This document shows, one piece after another, positions 36,571 to 48,842 of a DNA stretch of 64,000 bases. This DNA comes from Channallabes apus (Eukaryota; Chordata; Actinopteri; Siluriformes; Clariidae). The translations under genes were made by a program, and so were the position numbers. Below the pieces are notes generated by a model, which was given only the letters and a program-made list of their open reading frames with translations, had not been told where the DNA came from and did not search any database. Position 1 is the stretch's first letter. The number at the start of each line of letters is the position of its first letter. Location of the stretch: contig CM060107.1 of NCBI GenBank assembly GCA_030522415.1, forward strand, positions 1,671,347 to 1,735,346, given 5' to 3'.

Positions 36571-39500
36571 GATGCACGGACCTTCATGGACGCAGCAGGT
36601 GTACCCCTGCCGGATGAAGACACACGCCTCCATGAATACTTAAGAGCGCAGCAACAGGAGATCAGCAGTCTGGCGCGAGCCGTTCATGACCTGGCAGGCA
36701 GCGTGTCACAGCTCGCGACATCGAAGCTCCCTCCGGCTGCTCACCCAGCGAACGCGACACCACCAAGGCCACGCCCAACTCCACCTGAAAGGTATGGAGG
36801 CGACCCAGAGGGGTGCCGAAAATTTATACTAGCGTGTGAACTGTATCTCGAAGATTTCCCGAATATGAATGACTCCCAAAAAGTGAGTTTTGTTACACAG
36901 CACCTGACGGGAAGAGCAATGGACTGGGCGGCAGCGTTGTGGAGCGCCGGAGGTGTAGCGATCACCCGGTACCGGCGGTTCGTTGAAGCCCTCCGCGCAG
37001 TGTTCGACTACCCAGACCAGGGCCGATCAGGAGAACAACAGCTGCTGAGGGTGAGTCAACGAAACACCACGGTGGCTGACTATGCGGTGCGCTTTCAGGT
37101 GCTGGCGGCGGAAAGCGGGTGTTGTGAGAAGAGCCTGTTGGCTCGCTTCCGAGACGGATTAAACGCGGATATCCAGCTTGAGCTCGCGTGTAGAGACACT
37201 GAACTTTCGTTGGAGGACACTATCACCCTAGCGATCAAGCTGGATCAGCATCTACGCGGCCAGCAGCGCCGACCTCCACCCCGCACCGGGCAGCGCGCAG
37301 CACCACGCCGCCGCTCCAGCCCCCCTCAGCAGCCTACCCCCGAGCGCGAAGGCACCTGGACCGCCGAGCCGATGGACGTCGCCACGTCATGCCTAACGGC
37401 ATCGGAGAGATCTCGCAGAATGTCAGCTGGACTGTGTCTGTATTGTGGAGGCGACAAACACCTCGTGAAGGACTGCCCACTGCTTAAAGTAACGCCTCGC
37501 ACCCCCCCACGCACACACGCACCCTTCTGTATACCTGCCAGTATTTCGTTTCGTAATCGTTCTGTGTCTGTCTCTCCCCTAATAGATTCCGGATCGGCTG
37601 GCAACCTCATCTCTACCTCTCTCCTTTCCGCGCTGCAAGCTCCCGTGTCGAAGCTTCCATCCCCGATATCAGTTAAAGCTCTGGATGGTCACACACTTAG
37701 TCAATCGCCACTTACAGGCATATCAGTCCCATTACGGTTAACTTTCCCCGGCCATTCTGAGGAAATAAATTTCTTTGTGCTTCCTCAGGTGGACCATTCC
37801 GTCGTGCTGGGTCTCCCCTGGCTCAGTTTTCACAATCCCAATTTTGATTGGGCTCATGCACGCATCCGATCATGGTCCAAACGATGCGCTAAAACATGTA
37901 AACTGCCTACGTTAGCGGTCCAAGTTACCACCATTGAAAGCCCGAGTGATAAGGTGTCCCAAAGTGTGCCCTCCGAGTACGCGGCATTTCAAGATGTATT
38001 TAGCGTTAGGGCAGCTGCGAGACTTCCTCCCCACCGTCCGTGGGATTGTGCTATTGAGCTCGTGCCTGGGAAAGCACTGCCTTACTCGCGTGTTTATCCA
38101 CTGTCCCTGGAGGAAACCAGGGCGATGGAGGAATACGTAGAGGAGGCTCTCAGGCAGGGGTTCATTAGCAGGTCCACGTCTCCCGCTTTGGCAGGGTTCT
38201 TTTTTATTGAGAAAAAAGGCGGGGGCTTAAGACCCTGTATAGATTACAGGGGGCTCAACACCATCACAGTAAAGTACAAGCACCCACTGCCACTGGTGCC
38301 AGCCGCTATCGACCAACTCCGAGGGGCCTCCATATTCACCAAACTCGACCTCCGCAGCGCTTATAACCTCGTTCGTGTGCGTAAAGGGGACGAGTGGAAG
38401 ACCGCCTTTAGCACCTCATCGGGGCATTACCAATATAATGTCATGTCGTATGGGCTGGTAAACGCGCCTGCGGTGTTTCAGGGGTTTATGAACGACGTGT
38501 TCCGGGATATGTTTAACCGTTGTGTGATAGTATATTTAGATGACATTCTAATATACTCAAGGTAGTATTCTGAGCATGTCGATCATGTAACCGCCGTCCT
38601 TCATCGCCTGCGTGCACACGGGCTCTATGCGAAGGCGGAGAAATGCGAATTCCATCAACGGGAGGTAGCATTTCTCGGCTATCGCATAGGGCCACTGGGG
38701 GTCGAGATGGAGAAAACCAAGGTGGAGGCGGTAACACAATGGCCGGTACCAAAATCAGTAAAGGCGCTACAGAGTTTCCTCGGGTTCGCCAACTTTTATA
38801 GACGTTTCATTCGGAACTTTAGTTCGGTGGCAGCGCCCCTCACCTCACTCCTCAGGGGGAAACCAACGAAACTGAAAGCACTCACTGCCGAGGCAGAGAG
38901 TGCTTTCCAAAAACTGAAGGCGGCGTTCACCACCGCGCCTGTCTTACGGCTTCCAGACCCCGAGAAGCCATTCATTGTAGAAGTTGACGCATCAGAGGTG
39001 GGGCTCGGGGCGGTGCTGTCCCAACGTCACGGTCAACCCGAGAAACTCCATCCCTGCGCGTTTTTCTCTCGAAAACTGACACCTGCCGAACAAAACTATG
39101 ATATCGGTAATCGAGAACTGCTCGCAGTCAAAGCGGCGTTAGAGGAGTGGAGACACTGGCTGGAGGGAGCTAAACACCCCTTTGTGGTTCTGACCGATCA
39201 CCGTAATCTCGAGTACATCCAACAGGCCAAAAGATTAAACACACGTCAAGCCCGTTGGGCGCTGTTCTTTACTCGCTTTCATTTTCATATCACATATCGC
39301 CCCGGTTCCAAAAACCTAAAAGCAGATGCGTTGTCGCGGTACTACCCAGCACCCATCCCTACCGAAAATCCAGAGCCCATTTTACCAGCACCACTCGTGG
39401 TTGCACCGGTCACGTGGGACCTCGACGAGGAGATCGCCCGGTGGGGACGTGAAAATCATGTGCCTCCCGGGTGCCCCCCGGATCGAGTCTATGTGCCGGA

Positions 39501-41253
39501 GCCACTACGAGACCAAATCACAATACAGGCTCACACAAATCTGTCCTCAGGACATCCGGGGGTGGCACGCACGCTCAGCGCACTCACACAGAAGTACTGG
39601 TGGCCGAGAATGAAAGCGACCGTAAAGACAGTGGTTTCGTCTTGCGCCGTTTGTGCTACAACCAAAACACCACGTAGCCTCCCCGTTGGGAAATTAATGC
39701 CCCTACCGACACCGAACAGACCGTGGTCACACATCGCTGTAGACTTCGTCACGGATTTACCGGTGTCGAAAGGGTACACGACGGTTTTGGTCGTGGTCGA
39801 TCGGTTCTCGAAGGGGTGTCACTTCATCCCATTCGGTTCGCTCCCGTCAGCCATTCAGGTGGCCGAGGCCCTCTTTGAACACGTGTTCCGTTACTACGGC
39901 ATCCCCGAAGATATTCTTTCCGATCGTGGTCCTCAATTTATCGCCAGGGTCTGGAAAGCGTTCTTCCAGAAGTTGGGGACCACCGTTAGCCTAACGTCGG
40001 GCTACCACCCCGAGTCTAATGGGCAGGCAGAGCGGACTGTTCAGGAACTTGGGAGATATCTTCGAGCATACTGTAGTAGCCGACAGCATGACTGGGCCGA
40101 CTGGCTGCTTTGGGCTGAGTACGCACAGAACTCGCTCATCCACTCTGCTACCGGTCTGACGCCGTTCCAATGTATCCTCGGGTATCAACCTCCGCTCTGT
40201 CCCTGGGACGCCACTCCCACCGAAGTTCCCATGGTGGATCAGTGGTTCCGAAGAGCGGAGAGAGTATGGGAAGATGCACATGTGCAGATTTCCCGAGCAG
40301 TCTCTCGTTTCAAAAAGTTTGCCGATAGACGTAGGAAGGAAGGTCCTCCGCTCCAGGTAGGCGATCGGGTATGGCTCTCGACACGTAACCTTAAACTCAA
40401 CCTCCCCTGTCGCAAACTGTCCCCCAAGTTTATCGGTCCCTTTCCCATACTCTCACAAGTCAACACCGTCTCATACAAGCTCAAACTCCCCACACATATG
40501 CACATTAACCCTGTTTTTCATGTTTCCCTTCTAAGGCCGGTGGTTCGGGGACCCCTAGACGAGGGCACAGCAGAGCCGTCGCTCCCTGGGGCCGTGGAGA
40601 TCGAGGGTACCCCGGCGTTCAAGGTAACCCGACTGCTAGATTCACGGAGGAGAAGAGGGTCACTCCAATATCTGGTGGAGTGGGAGGGCTACGGTCCGGA
40701 GGAAAGGAGCTGGGTCCCGGCCAAAGACATCCTGGCGCCGGAACTCATCACTACTTTCCATCAGGAGAGGCCGGATCGCCCTGCTCCCCGACCTCCGGGC
40801 CGCCCCACTCGACGGCCAGCCCAACCAGGCCGCGAGTCCCGACTCCCTCCGGTAAGACGTCGGGGGCGCCCTCGCCTCCTTCAGGAGGACGGTCCTGAGG
40901 GGGGGGGGTACTGTCACATCTGTGCCACCACGGTCCGGGGAAATACGATCTGGGTCTCCGGACTACTGAGCCGCACCTTGTCCCCCCCTAGTGTGTCAAA
41001 GTGGTATGTCTTCCCCTCATCACAAGTAATGATGTGCACCTGTGTCACTCCCTCGTGTGTCACTATAAATGCCAGTCAGATCCGGACGCCTGTGTCCGTG
41101 CACTGTTGTCTACACCTCATGTCCGTTGTCTCTCCTCACCTCTATGTGTGTGCGTGTCTCCTCCTCAGGACTGAGCCGAGTCTGCAGGGTCAGGGTAAGA
41201 CCTGTCACAACAGGTATCTGGGATTAAAGACTATGAGGATTCATGCGGCGTGA
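36565..41253 (+). pseudogene. Gypsy gag-pol polyprotein with one nonsense codon
   Basis: One frame holds Gag, then a CCHC knuckle (CLYCGGDKHLVKDC, about residue 290). Next come the protease (PLIDSGSAGN, about 338), RT (CIDYRGLN, YLDDILIYS), RNase H ([11 protein letters not shown]) and the HHCC integrase finger ([10 protein letters not shown] ... CAVC). The D,D35E core ([26 protein letters not shown]) and a C-terminal chromodomain ([17 protein letters not shown], about 40670-40720) follow. TAG at 38563-38565, just after the RT YLDD box, is the only break seen. The frame has no stop before the 3' LTR and ends at 41253 within it. The same ORF style and chromodomain are known from fish chromoviruses. 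Confidence 0.92.
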
Positions 41254-41547
41254 GTGCCATTGTTTCGAGTGTTTGCTATCTGTGTGTTTTGAAAAGAAGA
41301 GGACTGTGCTTATGCGAACTGTGCCCGCCTGCAGACCCAGCCTGAGGAGGCAGTTTGAGGAGCTTCCCCTGTTTTGTTTATGGTGTTTGTGTTCTTCGTG
41401 TTTTCTTTGAGTTTTGTTTATTATTTTCATCACAAAAGAAAAGAAAGACTTTGATTGAAAAGAATAAGAAAATAAACGTGAACTTGAGTTTCGAACTTGA
41501 ACCTGTATCTTGCGTCCTCACTGAATAATCACCTCGAGAACATGACA
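40912..41547 (+). repeat. 3' LTR of Gypsy element
   Basis: 636 bp, nearly identical to 35935-36570, preceded by the run GAGGGGGGGGGTAC. Confidence 0.93.
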
Positions 41548-41782
41548 ACATGTCAATAAATTAACATTACATGCAAACGTAATCAGCCAAACATCATACA
41601 AATCCATATATCTGTTTGAGTAACAAGTAAACTAAATAAATAAATAAAAATGCAAGGGAGAAAAATACTCACCAGATGCATTTCTCCAAAAGTCGAGGAG
41701 GAATATAGATCCTCCACAGGAGTCCTTCCAGTCTTGTTCATAGAAGAAAAATATAGTTATTCTCTTCAATAAATTAAAGTGG

Positions 41783-41980
41783 GCCAGGGGTAGCTCAGTG
41801 GTTAAGGCATTGGACTACGGTTCGGAAGATCCCAGGTTCAAACCCCACAACCACCAAGTTGCCACTGTTGGGCCCTTGAGCAAGGCCCTTAACCCTCAAC
41901 TGCTCAGATGTGTACTGAGATAAAAATGTAAGTCGCTCTGGATAAGAGCGTCTGCCAAATGCCTAAATGTAAATGTAAAG
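41783..41980 (+). mobile_element. tRNA-derived SINE, copy 2
   Basis: Close match to 21355-21560. A box TAGCTCAGTGG, B box GGTTCAAACCC, tail TCTGGATAAGAGCGTCTGCC then a TAAATGTAAATGTAAA end. It lies between exons 7 and 8 of the BEN gene. Confidence 0.9.
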
Positions 41981-43050
41981 TGCAAATACAACAAATAATT
42001 AACACTATCAATCAGCCTAACATCACAAGTCTCTACAGCTCAGCTTAAGAAACAATTTAAAAACCATGAAAATCAGAGGAAGTTACCTTTTGAGCAATAA
42101 TGGCAAGGTCACTTTTCATTTGAGGGATTTCTAGAAAGAGGTTATATAAAGAAAACAATAATTACAATCACTAGATAATCACTAGATAATCAAACTAGCA
42201 CCCAGCAACTCAGTGCCCTTACTCTTCGAAAAACATTTCCTGCAGCTGTGAATGCAAGCTACAACCCCCCTCAAAAGCCCATTGATAAGGCTCTGCAGAG
42301 GAAACCTGGTTGTGAACGCAATTTTCTTTCTCCAATTTCTCTCAAATTCAAATTCCCCAGAATTTTTTTCTGGAGCCGATTGCCTTCTTGAGCCGTTGAA
42401 GACAGAGAAGCATCATTTATTATCATGAACTGTATGTCTTGACTTTTGTTAACCCTCTATGAATTCCTCCAGAAAGAGACAAATATAATTCTAATTTGAA
42501 TCTTATCAATGGCTATATGAGGAACTACACTACCTCACCAGCTAACAGCATAGCATTTATTTTGCCAAATACTTACAGTATTTCAGTCCATAAAATTTCT
42601 AAGTTTATACTTCTTTGCCACTGCAATATCCATCTCCAGAAAAAAAAACCCTGCTAGTAAATACTTACGATTGATGATAATGTCTTTCAGACGTGTATTT
42701 TCATTTTTAAGAGAAAGGACTTCATTTCTCAACTCCTGCAAATTTCTTTGCATTTGCTCGAGTGTCCTTCTCTCCCACATCTGTTCGTCCAGGTGTTTTC
42801 TAAATTCAGCAGCTGTCTATGAGAAAGAGACAGAGAGAAGAACAACAGCTAATTGTTATATAACTTTTGTAAATGGTTGATTCTGATTGGCTGGGAGGAT
42901 GTTACGAGAGGTGTAAGAGGAAGGTGGCAAGAGGTCTAGGGCAGAAATCCCTCCACTTGGCTATATGTAACTGGTTGTCCGGCCTTCTGGTGTTTATTCC
43001 TTACTTAAAACATGAAACTTCCACATCTTGTATTTCATGTAATGTATGTA

Positions 43051-43206
43051 CAGGTCCTTCTCAAAAAATTTGCATATTGCGATAAAGTTCATTATTTTCT
43101 GTAATGTACTGATGAATCTAAAATATATGAAAGTCTAATGTTTATCAGTTCATTACAGAAAATAATGAACTTTATGACAATATGCAAATTTTTTGAGAAG
43201 GACCTG
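43051..43206. mobile_element. Palindromic Tc1/mariner-type MITE
   Basis: The two halves are inverted repeats of about 65 bp, starting CAGGTCCTTCTCAAAAAATT and ending with its complement. TA flanks both ends. It lies in an intron of the BEN gene. Confidence 0.9.
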
Positions 43207-43836
43207 TATGTAATACACCACACACTGGATGTCATCATTTAGGCTACCTTTTTTTTCTTAGTGGGTGGTACTATGTCCTCTTCATCCCCAATACACTCCT
43301 CCTCTTCTCTGGCCCTCTGGGAGGGAGGGAGAAAGAGAGACAGAGGACAAATTTGCCTTCTGTGCTGGTGTTGTACCTTGTAACAGCTACTGATAATGCA
43401 CTTTATTATAAAAGTCTTACTTATCTTTACTGTATTGCAATGTAATAACACATACTGGGTGCAGACTGGTAGTGTACCTTGTTCGTTGCCTCCTCCTCCT
43501 CCTCTTCCTCGTGGTTGTATTTCACGCCAACCTTCGGAGGGAGAGGGAGAAACAGAGGAAAAAGTGACCTGGATCTTATAGTGTAGTTTTACTTCAAAAT
43601 TATGTGACAATCGTGCTCACTCATTTACAGAAAACAATCGGTCTGTGCAGTATTCGCGGAGTTTCAGTTAATTTTAATGACGCGTTTCAAAAAGATTTTC
43701 GGTTTATTTTCTTTATTTTACAAAAGCACATTGTTTTGTGCATATTGTGAGTATACATGAATAAAAGTAGACCCTTTACAGATTCAAATGATGTACTACA
43801 CTAATGTGTATGATTAAACATGATGGAGCATTTTAA

Positions 43837-44636
43837 CCCTCTGAGGTCCGCGAACGCATATATGCGTTTTGAGGTGTTTTCCCCTGATGACGCCAATAAG
43901 AACTTAAATTACACTTTCAGTTTTGATCGTACAGACAAGATCTATATATTAATCGAATCTGTAAAGTGTCTACTTTTTTTTGTATGCACACATGTTAAAA
44001 ATAAAACTTTGTGCATTAATAAATAAATAAATTAAACCGGGTGCGCTTTCAGCCGTCTCAGTCTCCGCGAAAATCTTTTTGAAACACGTCACTAAAATTA
44101 ACTGAAACTCCTCAGATTCTTTCTTGTAACTCTCCTGTCTCAGTCACATACCTGTCTGATAGCTCATTATGCAGATCAGTATGCAGGCCTTTGTCTTCTC
44201 AGGTGTGAATCACTGCATTAGTAATGATAGATCACGCCTTCTCGCATAGACCCTTTACACTCAAAAAGTGACTTAAAAAGTGTTAATCACTACATTGTTT
44301 TCTGTGAGCAAGTAAACAAGATCATTTTCACATCATTTTGAAGCAAAAACACTAGTCCACCAGCCCTTGTGAAACAATGTCTTGTATGAGTTTCATGGCC
44401 TTATTTCAGCTACTTTTTTTTTCACAAAACTTACTAACCACGCATAATATTTTTTTCCTAAAAAATGCAAACACATACATTAATTTTGTTCACGTATTAT
44501 TGTAGAACAGTTTGTACTGATTACAAGAAAAATACAGGTTGGTCAATAATATATTATAAGTAGCTGAAAAAAGCACAAATATCAGAGCATGTCCAAACAT
44601 CTCAAGGGCCCCAAAATCACCCCGGACCTCAGAGGG
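43837..44636. mobile_element. piggyBac-like non-autonomous element
   Basis: Terminal inverted repeats CCCTCTGAGGTCCG lie next to TTAA on the left (43833-43836) and a mutated TTAC on the right (44637-44640). It has no transposase. An additional inverted pair (TCAGTTAATTTTA near 43665 and TAAAATTAACTGA near 44094) involves sequence outside the left end, so the boundary history is complex. Confidence 0.65.
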
Positions 44637-45617
44637 TTACACTCTTTTCACGGTTACCAGAAAAAAATTCACTTTTTGCCGCCGGCGGCAAGTCAGACTC
44701 CTAAGGGTTAACGGCGACAATGGTAGTGTACCTTGATCTTTGAAAGTCTGTCATGACCCTCATCCTGCTTCTCACCCTCCTGGTGCTTATATTTGGAAGC
44801 CTCTCCCTTTTTATTGTCAACCTTGAGAGACAGAGAGAGACAGACTGACTTTTAGCCCAACTCTTATTAATTTAAGTTACACCACCTTGCACATACATCT
44901 TGTCAACAAAGCACATGAAATCATCATAGATGACACAATTACAAACATACACACATACCTACACATTAAGAAGAGAGCGAGGGGGAGATAACTTTAAGTA
45001 AAGCACCAATTGGTGCAGTCAGTTACCTTTTTCTTTGAAGCCTTCCCAGTCTGCCCCTGCTCCTCACTGTACTTCGAGTTTGGGATGTGAGGACGTTTTG
45101 TTTGCCCTTGTGTGTCCTCTTTCTCCATCGCACGCAGTTTAATTTGGAGAGTTTTTTCAAATTCTGGTGCAATAAAATTGAAATGTTATCATGAACTGCA
45201 AACGTCTGTCTAATCTTGTTTAACGTTACCAAATCTAACATTAGTCCCAATTGAACTTCGCTAACATTAGCAAATTAGGTAGCTAACATGAGCCAGAAAG
45301 CTAAGCTATTGCTAGCCAGGTACCTAGCAAAATCCATTTACACTTACGAGCAAAACCATTTAATTTGGCAACTACATAACGCTAAAGTCAGCGTGTAACA
45401 TACTTGCCACGTCAATAATTCTGGCTCGGTGCACCGGCCAGGGTTTGCGGCCTTTTCACCATTCCACCAGCTTCTCGGTTTTATCAGTCCTTTCAAGAAA
45501 ATCTTGAACTGAAAAATTCCGGACACAGTCGAGGGCCAAAATACTATGGGCCCCTCTATCCTCACCCTCAGTCCATTCAAGTAGGACATAGCGGATCTCC
45601 AATGGTGATATCGCCAT

Positions 45618-45870
45618 TTATACTCACAGCCGCTATCTGAGCCACACGAGCTAACCGGAGCGCACATAAACCACTCCCAGCCGCTAACCTTCAGCGCGAA
45701 TGCCGCATGCGGATGACATCATCAACTACACGACGCTGATCTTTCGGCGCGAATGCCGTATGTGGATGACATCATCTACAACGCGACGCTGTAGCGGCCG
45801 AGCTGGAGAAACACTTGCCAGTATAAATAACGTTAAGGAAATAATACGCTATCAAAGAAAAGCAATAGAT
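45618..45870. promoter_or_regulatory. Divergent promoter between BEN and transposase genes
   Basis: The 253-bp gap has a tandem pair of about 46-bp units (about 45693-45738 and 45747-45792). Each contains GCGCGAATGCCG, TGGATGACATCATC or a close variant, and GACGCTG. The first unit has the palindrome CCGCATGCGG. TGACATCA is CRE/AP-1-like. No TATA box is evident. Shared use by both genes is inferred. Confidence 0.5.
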
Positions 45871-46002
45871 ATGGATCCAGTACGTTACAAAAGGTACCTC
45901 GTTGACGACGAAGCACCCGTTCCAGAAAGAACAAAGAGAAGACGTAAACGAAAGTAAGTATTGTAACAAAACGTGCTAGAAGCTAGCTTGCTTTGTTACA
46001 TT

Positions 46003-47820
46003 TACATTTACATTTAGGCATTTGGCAGATGCTCTTATCCAGAGCGACTTACAAAAAGTGCATTAAAGTTAACATCACTTGATACATACTTACACTGGGT
46101 TAACTAGGTATATAACTAAGTGCCATTAGTCGAACACGAATGGGAAGAGAGGTTTTTTTTTTGTTTTTTTTTTGCGGGGGGGGGGGGGGGGGGTTAGTCC
46201 AAGTACTGGAGAAACAGATGCGTCTTGAGTCGTCGTTTAAAGATAGTCAAAGTCTCTGCTGTACGGACATCTAGAGGAAGTTCATTCCACCACCTAGGTG
46301 CCAGAACAGAAAAGAGCCTGGATGAATGTCGCCCTCGATCCCTGAGAGATGGTGGGATGAGGCGAGCAGTGCTGGAGGATCGGAGGGAACGTGGTGCAGT
46401 GCGTGGTGTGATTAGAGCAGAGAGGTAAGTGGGTGCACGGCCATTTTTAGCTTTGTAGGCAAGCATCAGCGTTTTGAATTTGATGCGGGCAGCTACAGGA
46501 AGCCAGTGCAGGGAGCGGAGGAGTGGGGTGGTGTGGGAGAACTTGGGGAGGTTAAAAACGAGACGTGCTGCTGCATTCTGGATCAGTTGCAGAGGACGAA
46601 TCGTGGACAGAGGCAGACCTGCCAGGAGTGAGTTGCAGTAGTCCAGTCTTGAAATAACAAGGGACTGAACAAGCACCTGAGTAGCCTGTGAAGAAAGAAA
46701 TGGGCGAATTCTTCTGATATTGTAAAGAAGAAATCTACAAGAGCGAGTAAGGTTAGCGATGTGTGGGGAAAATGACAGATGGTTGTCCACGGTTACCCCA
46801 AGATTGCGGGCAGTGGCTGAAGGAGTGATTTGGTTGTTGTTCAGGGATATCACAAGGTCTTGACCTGGGGATGAGTCACAAGGGATGAACAACAGTTCAG
46901 TTTTACTCAGATTGAGCTTTAGCTGGTGTGCAGTCATCCAGGATGAGATGTCTGCCAGACATGCTGAGATCTGGGTGGAAACCTGAGTGTCAGAGGGATG
47001 GAAAGGAGAGAGTAAGTTGGGTGTCATCTGCATAACAATGGTATGAAAATCCATGCGATGATATGACTTTACCAAGAGACTGGGTATAGAGGGAGAACAG
47101 AAGAGGACCAAGTACTGAGCCCTGTGGGACACCAGTAGAGAGTCTACGTGGAGCAGATGTAGATCCCCTCCATGTTACCTCATATGACCTATCTTCTAGG
47201 TAAGAAGCAAACCATTGCCACGCTGTTCCACAAATTCCAAGGCTTGTAAGAATAGATAATAGAATCTTGTGGTTCACCGTGTCAAATGCAGCTGACAGGT
47301 CCAGGAGGATGAGAACAGATGACAGTTTAGCAGATCTAGCAGTATGGAGCTTCTCAGTGACTGACAGAAGGGCAGTCTCTGTGGAATGTGCCACTTTGAA
47401 TCCAGATTGGTTGGGATCATTAAGGTTGTTCTGTGAGAGATAAAGAGACATTTGGTTATAAACAGTTCTTTCAAGAATTTTGGAAATAAAAGAGAGAAGT
47501 GATACCGGGCGATAGTGGTTAACTTCTGATGGGTCCAGGCAGGGTTTCTTGAGGATGGGAATAACCCTTGCCTTCTTAAAAGCAGCAGGAACATGACCAG
47601 ATGATATGGAATGGTTGATGATGGTTGTGGTGAAGGGAAGGAGGTCTTGTGAGATTGCCTGGAGCATTGTGGAGGGGATTGGATCTAATGAACAGGTGGT
47701 GGGGTTAGATGACGAGATGATCTGCTGAATCTCATCAGATGACAAGTTGGAGAATTCTGCTAAAGGAGGGAAGGGAAGGTCCTGAGGTTCTGCTGTAGGA
47801 GTTTGGTTAGCCATACCATG
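46003..47820 (-). mobile_element. L2-group LINE in transposase intron 1, 5'-truncated
   Basis: The RT is coded on the minus strand. One frame (47814-46990) has [33 protein letters not shown] and the catalytic [15 protein letters not shown] frameshift near 47000 moves the rest to 47132-46194 (VISRLDYCNSLLAGLP, LHWLPVAARIKFKTLMLAYK, PRWWNELPLDVR). Its 3' end (46003-46055) reads GTAAGTCGCTCTGGATAAGA on the minus strand, followed by TAAATGTAAATG repeats, which is the SINE tail. A T/G homopolymer run lies at 46149-46193. Confidence 0.9.
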
Positions 47821-48311
47821 TAAACATATGTCGATAATTTCCCTTAATGTATGTTAAGTATGTTTGTATAAAGGTATCTTTCCATGTCCACTGTATACGT
47901 CAGAAAAAAAGCAAAGTTTTATGTTACTATTCAAACTAAAGAAAACAGTTAAAGTTGGAATTCTAGCCAGGAAAATATTTCACTTTCTGTTTTGAATCTA
48001 CAGTCTTAAAGGTTTCACCTCATGAATGGAATTTACCTAATTGGACTTAATCAGTCATATCAATCCTATTATATTGAGTGATGCATGAAGTGTTTTAACA
48101 TTACCACAACATTTTTGTTAGGGACATTTCTGAAGATATGGGTGATGAAGAAGCTGTGGCCTTCTTTTCTACAACTCAGTAAGTAGACAACACGCACATG
48201 TACACGCATTAGGCCTACATACAGTATTTCTTGATCAAGGATTTTTATTTTAGGTATCTCACCCAAGAGGACAATCAAGATGACCCGGTGTCTACTGCTT
48301 CTGATGACACA

Positions 48312-48842
48312 GTAAGTTGCTAAAAATGGCTAAAATATTCAAGGTGTTTTTTGATTTGTTCGTGCATGTGCATGCACACTAGTTACTGTAAATCATCATA
48401 CGATAATTCCACAACCCAAACTTCAACCTGATGTTTAAAGTGGAGCACAAATTGGAAATACCATATTATTTTGTCCTGTCCATATTGCAACGATAACCAT
48501 GTTTTTATATTGTTAAAAAAAACACAAAACATTTAAAGTTTTGATTCAGGTGCAAATGCAGCATCTCTCTCAGCTGGCCACATACAAAATGACAGAACCT
48601 GTCTCTCACTGTGTTTGGCCAGATGAAAAATGTCACTCAGAAAAATATACATGTGGGCAAGAGTGCATGGTTATTAATTTATGATATTATGACAAAAAAA
48701 TCAATGGAAAGGACTGTTTAAAAAAAAAAAAAAACATTTGAGCCTGACTTCAAATGAAGGTGGTTACCAACCACATGAAATGGTACATTTGTATTAGTCT
48801 GTGAAAATTTGGGATTGCTAATCCAATGTTTTAAATTCACAG
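48312..48842. other. Intron 3 of the transposase gene
   Basis: AT-rich with no repeat recognised. It starts GTAAGT and ends CACAG. Confidence 0.6.

Larger units (their letters stand above)
35935..41547 (+). mobile_element. Gypsy chromovirus, near-intact and young
   Basis: Two 636-bp LTRs (TGTCAC...ATGACA) flank the gag-pol region. The target duplication ACATG is perfect (35930-35934 and 41548-41552). A G-rich polypurine tract precedes the 3' LTR. The LTRs show only about three differences. It lies in the same direction as the plus strand, inside intron 8 of the minus-strand BEN gene. Confidence 0.95.
34217..45617 (-). pseudogene. 13-exon coiled-coil and BEN-domain protein gene, one in-frame TGA
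   Basis: Exons by position: 45404-45617, 45027-45163, 44732-44821, 43478-43531, 43248-43316, 42669-42816, 42087-42130, 41673-41732, 35745-35828, 35529-35564, 35062-35206, 34758-34829, 34217-34395. Every boundary is GT/AG and all phases close, giving 1332 coding bases (443 residues). Exons 2-5 are charged and end with an NLS-like PPTKKKK. Exon 6 is a heptad coiled coil (RRTLEQMQRNLQELRNEV). Exons 11-13 form a BEN domain: AMVRNLLLGTFDLETLL, then LVALDQMKKVAII, then WPAATREQIGTSIN and ELRRS. BEN domains bind DNA or chromatin partners. The C-terminus has an odd hydrophobic tail read from an A/T-rich repeat. Codon 54 is TGA (45456-45458) after a Trp codon. It is either disabled or uses a later start. 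A host gene remains possible. Confidence 0.72.

Noticed and set aside
46149..46193. G-quadruplex regulatory element in the T/G run
   Set aside because: The homopolymer may be an assembly artefact at a LINE end. No supporting context was seen.
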